Shown: piece by piece, positions 55,779 through 62,122 of the stretch | How the letters are laid out: every line of letters starts with the position of its first letter | Numbering within the stretch: position 1 is the first letter of the stretch | NCBI RefSeq assembly: GCF_020144665.1 | Contig: NZ_JAAHBQ010000035.1 | Coordinates: 1-62,122, forward strand | DNA from: Oscillatoria salina IIICB1 | GTDB taxonomy: Bacteria; Cyanobacteriota; Cyanobacteriia; Cyanobacteriales; SIO1D9 | DNA: 62,122 nucleotides | Direction of reading: 5' to 3' | Position numbers and translations under genes: made by a program | Notes under the pieces: generated by a model | Database searches by the model: none | Seen by the model: only the letters and a program-made list of their open reading frames with translations | What the model was told of the DNA's origin: nothing

Positions 55779-58001
55779 TTAAGTTGGTGACGCGATCGCG
55801 GGATAGTAGTCCGAATAAGTTTGAACTGAAGTAGGGGTGTAGCCCTTGATTCCATTAGCTACCACACCTAGCAAATTACTCTGAGACATTTGTAGCCCTG
55901 ACCAAACTTCCTTAAATACTGATTTATCAGTTCTGTCCAATCCTACTACCATCACGATCCCATCAGTATACTTAGCCAGCAGACGCGCATCTACTAAACC
56001 TAGCAAAGGTGGCGTATCAAAAATTACTAAATCAAACTTTTCTTGCCAATATTGAATTAATTTTTGCATCTTTCGAGCAGCCAGTAAACGAGTAGGATCT
56101 GGTGGGATTTTACCAGCAGTTAAAATATAAAAATTATCTTCCCAAGCAGTTTGTTGAATAACATCTTGTGCCGAAATATCTTGAGCAATTACCTGAGAAA
56201 GACCCCAAACATTAGATATTTCTGCCATTATATGTACTTGAGGGCGGCGCAGATCGGCATCTACTAATAATACTTTTTGTCCCATTGCGGCTGCCGCCTG
56301 TGCTAAATTAAAACTAATCGTCGATTTACCTTCCATTGGCACTGACGAACTCACAACTAAAGAATGAATTTTGGCATCGCTACTGAGAAATTGAATATTA
56401 GTGTTTAAAGAACGAAATGCTTCTGAAAAAGCCGATACTTGATAGCGTCCCCGAGAAGAATTTTTTTCGCTGGTTCCTGGCGATTCTTCTATTTTTTTTT
56501 GAAAAGGAATTGTTCCTAAAATTGGTAAATTAGTAGTCTTGTGTAATTCTTCTGGTGAGTGAAAAACACGATCGAGTTTTTCGGCTACTAAAGCTGCACC
56601 TCCACCCGCAAGTAAACCAGCGATCGCTGCAATCAACAAACTACGACTTTTTGAGGGAGAAACATTTTTTTGTGGTGATTTTACTTCGTCTAGTAATTGC
56701 CAAGGTAACGCTTCTTGTGCTTGTTGAATGCGTAAATTTTCCCGTAATAACAAAAAGCGTTGTAAATTCTCAGCTTTGAGTTTTAAGTTTCTTTGCAAAT
56801 CGGTATGTTTTCGGTCTAATTCTGCTAGCTTATCTAGAGAATTTCGCAACTCTAATTCTGTCTTCGCCAAATTTTCTTCTCTGACTTTAAGCAACAAAAT
56901 TTTATTATTTGTTTCTACCAAACTTTGAGTAAGTTGTAACCGCAGGGGATTAGGAGAAGCCGCTAAAAATTGGACTTCACTGTCAACATTATCGCTTCCT
57001 AAAACCGCTCTGGCTTCCGCCGCCAGCAAAGGTAATAAATTTTGCTTTTGTTCTTGCAATTTTTGGATAAGCGGGCTGATTTCGGTAAATCTTGCTGATT
57101 CCAAGGCAATTTGTTGCTCGATCTGCTGCAAGCGATCGAGTAATTCTTGATAGCGAGGAGCCGCACTTAAAGCCGAAATTGTAACTGCTTGGTCTAAATC
57201 TAATTCTAATTGCGCTTGCAAATTTGTCGCCAAAGATTCCATTTCAGCTAATTGGGTTTGATTTTCTTCTTTGGCTACCGCGAGATTATTTAAAGTGCTA
57301 GATAATGTTTGTGCTTGAGCGCTAGGTTCGATAAAATTATTTTCCTGACGGAATTTTTGCAGTTCGGCTTGCAGTTGGTTAACTTCTTCTTGCAACTTCG
57401 GCAATTGAACATTGACAAATTCTAACCCTTGCTGGAGACTTCCTTGTTGTTTTTGCCAAGAGTAAGCAATATAACCTTCAGCAACCTGTTCTAAAACAAA
57501 TTTAATTTTTTCTGGGTCAGAATTCTGATAACTAATCTCTAAAATTTTGGTATTATTGACCTGACTAATTTTTAAATTTTGTGCTAGAGAATTGTAGTTT
57601 ATTTCGGGATATTTTTGTTTAATTGCCTCAGAAATAGGCGACAGAACCTGATTACTCCAAAGGACTTGGATTTGCGTAGCATAATCGAGTCTTGAAGCTG
57701 ACAAAGGCTGATTTTCGGCAACAATATTAGTAGTCGGATCTGTAGTAACTGGTTCGACTAATAGCCGAAATTTCCCTGCATAAACTTGTTCTCGATCTAA
57801 GTTTCTCACTGCCACCCCAGAACCGACAAGTAAGCTAGTACCTAGAATCAACCAGCGACGACGACGAGCAACAGTTAATAATTGACGAAGATCGAATGAC
57901 TCCTCAGTATTTCCTTGCCAAGTTAAAGGTTGATATTGAGGTAGTGGCTGATAATTAGAAAAGTTAGGTATTAGGGGCGCAGGATTTCCAGAAGCAACCA
58001 T
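55779..58001 (-). CDS. Wzc-type polysaccharide co-polymerase / tyrosine kinase
   Basis: 740 residues. A Wzz domain spans about 30-445, with a membrane helix near 50 (WLILGTSLLVGSGVAVRN), a long coiled coil, and a second helix near 460 (SLLIAAIAGLLAGGGAALVA). The BY-kinase domain has Walker A SVPMEGKSTISFN, A' VLLVDADLRRPQ and B DLVIFDTPP. A C-terminal tyrosine cluster (YTPTSVQTYSDYYPAI) may be the autophosphorylation site. Such proteins control chain length and export of extracellular polysaccharide. No glycosyltransferase or wzx/wzy gene is in the window. Confidence 0.92.
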   Translation of the reverse strand: MVASGNPAPLIPNFSNYQPLPQYQPLTWQGNTEESFDLRQLLTVARRRRWLILGTSLLVGSGVAVRNLDREQVYAGKFRLLVEPVTTDPTTNIVAENQPLSASRLDYATQIQVLWSNQVLSPISEAIKQKYPEINYNSLAQNLKISQVNNTKILEISYQNSDPEKIKFVLEQVAEGYIAYSWQKQQGSLQQGLEFVNVQLPKLQEEVNQLQAELQKFRQENNFIEPSAQAQTLSSTLNNLAVAKEENQTQLAEMESLATNLQAQLELDLDQAVTISALSAAPRYQELLDRLQQIEQQIALESARFTEISPLIQKLQEQKQNLLPLLAAEARAVLGSDNVDSEVQFLAASPNPLRLQLTQSLVETNNKILLLKVREENLAKTELELRNSLDKLAELDRKHTDLQRNLKLKAENLQRFLLLRENLRIQQAQEALPWQLLDEVKSPQKNVSPSKSRSLLIAAIAGLLAGGGAALVAEKLDRVFHSPEELHKTTNLPILGTIPFQKKIEESPGTSEKNSSRGRYQVSAFSEAFRSLNTNIQFLSSDAKIHSLVVSSSVPMEGKSTISFNLAQAAAAMGQKVLLVDADLRRPQVHIMAEISNVWGLSQVIAQDISAQDVIQQTAWEDNFYILTAGKIPPDPTRLLAARKMQKLIQYWQEKFDLVIFDTPPLLGLVDARLLAKYTDGIVMVVGLDRTDKSVFKEVWSGLQMSQSNLLGVVANGIKGYTPTSVQTYSDYYPAIASPT

Positions 58002-58007
58002 AGTTGA

Positions 58008-58208
58008 TTATTGGTTAAAGTTTTTAGTGTTCCCAGGAGTACAAACGTTGACACTAGTATTGATTGGACAAGGGCGAGATTTGTAGCAATCTTTTCTTTC
58101 TGCTAAAGCATAATTCCCGACTCGGTGGGAAGCCTCCAAACAAAATTCAGATACCTGTTCTTGACTCGAGCTTAGTTTGAGTTTGAATTGATAGGTTAGA
58201 TTGAGCAT
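58008..58208 (-). pseudogene. tnpB N-terminal remnant
   Basis: The frame MLNLTYQFKLKLSSSQEQVS continues as a TnpB leader (YALAERKDCYKSRPCPINTS), then loses similarity (NVCTPGNTKN) and stops 6 bp before the Wzc gene start. The zinc ribbon and RuvC parts are absent. It is a leftover of a lone-tnpB element, different in sequence from the copies at 38752 and 61730. Confidence 0.75.
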
Positions 58209-58400
58209 TTCTGAGAAGTCATGCCAGGCTTTTCTCAGAGTCTATCACGAGAATTTCAGAAGACGCCACTACCCAGGCGATCGCACTACATCCCACAACT
58301 AAAATTTATAATTTTCACTTCTTCTATCTTTACTAATTTGGAACAGGAGAGTTATTCTGGCAGTCAGTCCGATGGGATATGGCTTATAGACTAGGGGCGA

Positions 58401-59891
58401 ATGATAAATTTTTACTTAAGATTGGGAAAAAGTTTCACGCTATTACTGTTGTTATTGGGTGTTTGGCGTAATAATCTAGCGATCGCTGCATCGACACCTA
58501 GGGTAAGCGTTGCTGAAGCTACAATCGCCACAGATCTAGAAGCTAAAGTCTGTCCGAGGGATTTGGCTAGAGAAATTGAAGCAATTATCAATCGCTCGGA
58601 ATGGCAGCGATCGCGTTGGGGTCTCCTGGTACAATCTCAAGTTGGATCTCGCGTTCTCTATGCCCTCAATGCCCAAAATTACTTTATTCCTGCTTCTAAT
58701 GTCAAATTACTAACAACTGCTGCCGCGCTTCGTTATTTAGGTGCAGATTTTCGCATTCGTACCCCTGTCTATGCTACTGGGACAATTCCTCATTTGACTA
58801 GTTTACGTCTCGTAGGCAAGGGCGATCCCACACTCACTACCTCAATTTTACAAGAACTGGCAAAACAACTGAAAAATCAAGGCGTACGACAAATCGAACA
58901 ACTGATCGTCGAAGATGGTTATTTCACTTCACCTGCGATTTTACCTAGTTGGGAATGGGAGGATGTCAATTTTTATTATGGAACGGCGGTTAATAGCTTA
59001 ATTCTCAATGAAAATGCCGTTACTTTAACTTTACTACCTCAAGAACAAGGTCAACCAGTACAGCTTGATTGGTCAGACGATCTCGCTGCGACACAATGGC
59101 TGGTAGAAAATCAAGCTTTGACAGCCACTCCGGGAACTCCCTACACAGTAGAAATCAATGGGGTTCTCGGTAAACCTGTCCTGCAAATTAAAGGAGAGTT
59201 AGCGGCTGATGCCGAACCCGATCCTTGGGGTTTAGCGATCGCCGATCCCGCTAATTATTTTTTGGAGACTTGGCGCACTCTTCTCGAAGCTGAGGGTATT
59301 ATGGTGAAGCGAGGACTGGTAACTACTACCCCAGAACTGACTAACTCAGTAACTCCGATGGCAGTCATTACCTCTCCACCCCTAGCAGAATTATTACAAA
59401 AAACGAATCAACCCAGCAATAATCTTTATGCTGATGCTATCTTAAAAACCCTTGGGGCAACTTCTGGTGTGAGTAGTTTAATTGTTCTCAAACAAACATT
59501 AACTCGCTTGGGAGTTAACCCAGAAAGTTATCTCTTAATCGATGGTTCGGGATTATCTCGTCATAACTTAGTCAGTCCCGAAGCAGTGGTACAAACGTTA
59601 AAATTAATTAGCAAAACTAAAGATGCAGAAATTTATCGCAAATCTTTACCCGTTGCTGGCGTTAGCGGAACCCTAAAGCGGCGCTTTCTCAACACCGTCT
59701 TAGCAGGCGATTTACAAGCCAAAACTGGCACAATGACTGGCATTTCTACTCTTTCCGGATATTTAGACATTCCTGACTATCGTCCGCTCGTTTTTAGCAT
59801 TATGATTAACCAGTCCGATCGGTCTGTAACCGCGCAGCGTCAAGCGATTGACGAAATTGTTTTACTGCTGAGGAAACTACGTTCTTGTTAA
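58401..59891 (+). CDS. dacB: D-alanyl-D-alanine carboxypeptidase/endopeptidase, PBP4 type
   Basis: 496 residues. A signal peptide spans about 1-30 (SFTLLLLLLGVWRNNLAIAA). The penicillin-binding motifs are in order: SxxK in PASNVKLLTTAAALRYLGAD, SxN in NQPSNNLYADAIL and KTG in LQAKTGTMTGISTLSG. The large insert between motifs one and two is typical of peptidase family S13. It trims or cleaves peptidoglycan cross-links in the periplasm. It is divergent from the Wzc gene and apparently monocistronic. Confidence 0.93.
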   Translation: MINFYLRLGKSFTLLLLLLGVWRNNLAIAASTPRVSVAEATIATDLEAKVCPRDLAREIEAIINRSEWQRSRWGLLVQSQVGSRVLYALNAQNYFIPASNVKLLTTAAALRYLGADFRIRTPVYATGTIPHLTSLRLVGKGDPTLTTSILQELAKQLKNQGVRQIEQLIVEDGYFTSPAILPSWEWEDVNFYYGTAVNSLILNENAVTLTLLPQEQGQPVQLDWSDDLAATQWLVENQALTATPGTPYTVEINGVLGKPVLQIKGELAADAEPDPWGLAIADPANYFLETWRTLLEAEGIMVKRGLVTTTPELTNSVTPMAVITSPPLAELLQKTNQPSNNLYADAILKTLGATSGVSSLIVLKQTLTRLGVNPESYLLIDGSGLSRHNLVSPEAVVQTLKLISKTKDAEIYRKSLPVAGVSGTLKRRFLNTVLAGDLQAKTGTMTGISTLSGYLDIPDYRPLVFSIMINQSDRSVTAQRQAIDEIVLLLRKLRSC

Positions 59892-60305
59892 GATTGTTAT
59901 CCCAAATTTATTTGTTAGATCCAGCCGATTTTTTATTTTCTCTATCCAAAGATAGATTGTTGAAAGCTCCAAATATCTTTCTGCAAGTGGAGACGAAAAT
60001 CATTTTCAAGGATTAAAAAAGAAGTGAGTCAATTCATATTTAATTGATTTACCGAGAAAATCCTTAAATCTCTTGGTAAAGAAAAATATTCAGCAAAATT
60101 TTACTAAGTATCGATACGATAACCGGAAATTTGTCTGAGTCAATTGTAGATAGAAATACGGACTGTGCTGAAAAAATTTCGGTGTTAGTATGAAAATCAT
60201 TTAAAGTAGCGATCGCGATCGCGGTTTTCCGAAATGGAAGTAAGATAATTGTATTGTAACAGATGGTAAAGACCATCAACTGCCCACTTGAAGAGATCAA
60301 ATCTG
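59892..60305. other. 414-bp intergenic region before the PEP-CTERM gene
   Basis: No gene is supported. It contains AT-rich sequence and a doubled HIP1-like site (GCGATCGCGATCGCGG, about 60210-60225). A leftward open frame overlapping the next gene looks like chance. The promoter of the PEP-CTERM gene should lie near 60200-60290. Confidence 0.4.
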
Positions 60306-61067
60306 ATGAAACTAAAATCGACCTTAATTTGTGCAGGTTTAGTCGCTGGAAGTGCGATCGCCTTTGGAAATGCTGACGCACAAGCTTTTAGCTTTAACAA
60401 CGGTACAGATTTGGGAAGCTGTAGTGCGATCCCGATTGAAAATGTCGGCACAAAAACACCTACCAGCACAATTTCTACCTGTACTACCGACGACGGCTTC
60501 ACCTTGACAGCAAATACTGGTGGTGTCTTAACTGGTAAAACAGTTAATGGGGTTACTGGTGTCGGTATTTATCGAGACGAAAGCAGCGCTAACCAAGGTT
60601 CCCAACAAGAAATTGACTTTGGCGAAGAACTGTTATTAACTTTGGATGAAGAAACCGCACTCAGTTCTCTTGATATCGCTTTCTTGTATGAAAAACGTGC
60701 TGTTCGCGATCTGATCGACGAAGTTGCGCTAATTACAGCGAATGGGATTACCGGAACCTTAGAAGTAATCGACGCTTTCACGGCGATCTGGAATTGGGAT
60801 GGTCTCACTCAAACAGTAAACGCGAAAAGCCCTGCTAACAGCAAAGGTGGTGCGTTGTGGAAGATTACCAATCCCTTCGGAGATATTAAGATTTCTAGCG
60901 TTTCCTTGACATCTCCCCAAGAAGCCGGAGAAAGCTACCGTTATAGCGATTATGCGATCGCTGGAGCAGAAAAAGTTCCCGAACCTGCTACTGTTGCTGG
61001 TTTAGCTTTAGTCGCAGGCGCTTTAGCCGTTTCTCGCCGTCGTAAAAGCAACGAAGAATCATCATAA
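60306..61067 (+). CDS. PEP-CTERM protein
   Basis: 253 residues from ATG 60306. A signal peptide covers about 1-24 (STLICAGLVAGSAIAFGNAD). The middle is a beta-rich domain of the kind found in cyanobacterial PEP-CTERM proteins (QQEIDFGEELLLTLDEETAL). The sorting signal is VPEPATVAGLALVAGALAVS followed by RRRK. It is expected to be processed by an exosortase and displayed outside the cell. The function of the mature domain is unknown. A strong terminator follows. Confidence 0.85.
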   Translation: MKLKSTLICAGLVAGSAIAFGNADAQAFSFNNGTDLGSCSAIPIENVGTKTPTSTISTCTTDDGFTLTANTGGVLTGKTVNGVTGVGIYRDESSANQGSQQEIDFGEELLLTLDEETALSSLDIAFLYEKRAVRDLIDEVALITANGITGTLEVIDAFTAIWNWDGLTQTVNAKSPANSKGGALWKITNPFGDIKISSVSLTSPQEAGESYRYSDYAIAGAEKVPEPATVAGLALVAGALAVSRRRKSNEESS

Positions 61068-61100
61068 GCGAGTGATGCTCGTTTTACTTTTAATAACCGA

Positions 61101-61135
61101 AGGGTGGAAAGCATTTATACTTTTCACCCTTTTTT
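61101..61135 (+). terminator. Rho-independent terminator of the PEP-CTERM gene
   Basis: AGGGTGGAAAG pairs with CTTTTCACCCT (11 bp, one G-U) around an 8-base loop, followed by TTTTT. It starts 33 bp past the stop. Confidence 0.85.
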
Positions 61136-61242
61136 GCTTTTTAGTTGCTTTGTACCACTTTTCGGTTAAACTAGGGATAAATTCGTACTTTTTGTGCTTG
61201 TCTAATCATGTTTATCTTAACGTCCGGAGAAGACCTTCACTT

Positions 61243-61677
61243 TTAGTGACGGGATGAATCCGGACAATCTTGGTTTTGAACGTATATTTTAAGTTGTTCA
61301 ATAGTAACACCACCACAACTGGCGACAAAATAAGAACCACCTCCAGAGGATACGTTTTCTATAAATTTCAGATAGTTCCGGTTCAAATTCACGCCACAGT
61401 GTCTTAGATGCTGTGGCTTTAAGATTAGCGACAAGATTGCTCAATAATTTGTGAGGAGGATAACTAAGCAGCAAGTGAACATGGTCAGACTCCCCATTAA
61501 ATTCAATAAGATTAGAGTCCCATTTTTTAGCGACAGAGCTAAACACCTCGTTCAATCTGTGCCTCATAGCTTCACTAAGTACGTTGCGTCGGTATTTTGT
61601 CACAAAAACTAGGTGTACAGTGAGGTTATATACGGCTCTACGACTACTATTATAGTTAGTTTTTTTGTAGTTGACAT
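61243..61677 (-). pseudogene. tnpA: tnpA (Y1 HUH transposase), frameshifted
   Basis: The HUH motif is present in GESDHVHLLLSYPPHKLLSN and the start of the fold in AVYNLTVHLVFVTKYRRNVL. After RKRILW the frame is lost; the neighbouring frame continues as GSYFVASCGGVTIEQLKIYV, holding the expected catalytic tyrosine. One extra base near 61335 explains this. At the 5' end, ATG 61677 is also out of frame by one base with the rest. As it stands the protein cannot include both HUH and tyrosine, so it should be inactive. Confidence 0.82.
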
Positions 61678-61729
61678 CTGTACGGTTAAATAACTATAAT
61701 TAGTCTAGCACTATTTAAAAGGTCGATAA

Positions 61730-62122
61730 ATGTTAGTGTACTAGTTTAAGCTCAAAGGTTCCAAACATCAGTTTTCAGCAATAGACGAAGCAATACGAAT
61801 AGGACAATTCATCCGCAACAAATGCTTAAGATACTGGATAGATGCTCCAAAAGAAGAGAAAGTAAATCGATTTTCTCTAAACAAGTATTGCCGAGTTTTA
61901 GCTGACAACCCAACATATCCCTTTGTTGCTAAGTTAAACTCAATGGCTCGACAGTCTATGGCTGAGAGAGCTTGGGCTAGTATCAGTAGATTTTTTGAAA
62001 ACTGCAAGCAGAAAGTTCCCGGTAAAAAAGGATTTCCAAGATTCAAGAAGTTCTCTCGTTCAGTTGAGTATAAGACGAGTGGTTGGAAGATTTCTGAAGA
62101 CAAAAAGACTATTACTATTACC
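61730..62122 (+). pseudogene. tnpB: tnpB of the IS605 element, partial, with early stop
   Basis: The expected start, ATG TTA GTG TAC, is followed by TAG at 61742-61744. After that the frame runs open to the window end: FKLKGSKHQFSAIDEAIRIG, then QFIRNKCLRYWIDA and GKKGFPRFKKFSRSVEYKTS, the TnpB N-terminal domain. RuvC and zinc parts lie beyond the window. Unless a non-standard start is used downstream, the gene is broken. It belongs to a different tnpB lineage from the copies at 38752 and 58008. Confidence 0.78.

Larger units (their letters stand above)
61222..62122. mobile_element. IS605-type element, partial, both genes damaged
   Basis: Divergent tnpA (leftward) and tnpB (rightward) are the IS605 arrangement. 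The left border carries an imperfect palindrome, GTCCGGA (61222) and TCCGGAC (61259), with CTTCAC/GTGACG inside. The right border is outside the window. Confidence 0.8.

Noticed and set aside
60064-60381. 105-codon leftward frame
   Set aside because: It overlaps the start of the PEP-CTERM gene antisense and has no protein-like features.

Overview
The window is chromosomal DNA of a cyanobacterium, most likely filamentous. The evidence is the dense scatter of the HIP1 octamer (GCGATCGC), arrays of cyanobacterial heptamer repeats of the CCCCAGT/CCCCAAT type, two PEP-CTERM proteins, tocopherol cyclase, an ethylene-receptor-like histidine kinase, a ZiaR/ZiaA-type zinc pair and several IS200/IS605 (tnpB) elements. 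I cannot name the species.

Layout. 1-320: remains of an AbrB-type antitoxin and a PIN-type toxin cut short at a 61-bp dispersed repeat. 433-22660: a secretion island. Four large calcium-binding-repeat (RTX) proteins come first: a PhoD-type phosphatase, a PhoX-type phosphatase, a cadherin/DUF4114 protein, and a 2049-residue protein with esterase, phytase-like and CHRD domains. After a small GFA-family protein come a parvulin-type prolyl isomerase, a HlyB-type ABC exporter with a cyclic-nucleotide-like front domain, its HlyD partner and a methyltransferase. The simplest reading is that the exporter secretes the RTX proteins; no TolC-type outer-membrane protein is present. 22700-27780: a YdcF-like protein, an acidic PEP-CTERM protein, mutS and a small membrane protein. 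28000-31230: a zinc-type P1B ATPase, a Uma2 protein and a SmtB/ZiaR repressor, with SmtB-type operators before the repressor gene and, as a tandem pair, before the ATPase gene.

31300-38600: a second YdcF protein; a tRNA-Arg(CCU) gene split by an 843-bp group I intron that carries a LAGLIDADG protein lacking both expected catalytic acids; tocopherol cyclase, an XRE-type protein, a MocR regulator with a repeated operator, three small proteins, RidA and a methyltransferase. 38700-40430: a tnpB element broken by a frameshift and by a second, 396-bp IS200/605-type element; removing that element on paper restores the tnpB reading frame across the junction. 40858-58210: a degenerate M48 peptidase, release factor 3, an ethylene-receptor-like kinase, an HtrA protease, a cysteine-dioxygenase-like cupin, a 1389-residue multi-PAS kinase and a Wzc-type polysaccharide kinase preceded by a tnpB remnant. 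58401-61067: a PBP4-type carboxypeptidase and a second PEP-CTERM protein. 61222-62122: an IS605 element with a frameshifted tnpA and a tnpB that carries an early stop and runs off the window.

Most promising for a second look: the intron with a degenerate endonuclease, the nested mobile element that may encode a structured guide-type RNA, and the giant secreted protein whose catalytic domains appear inserted one inside another.
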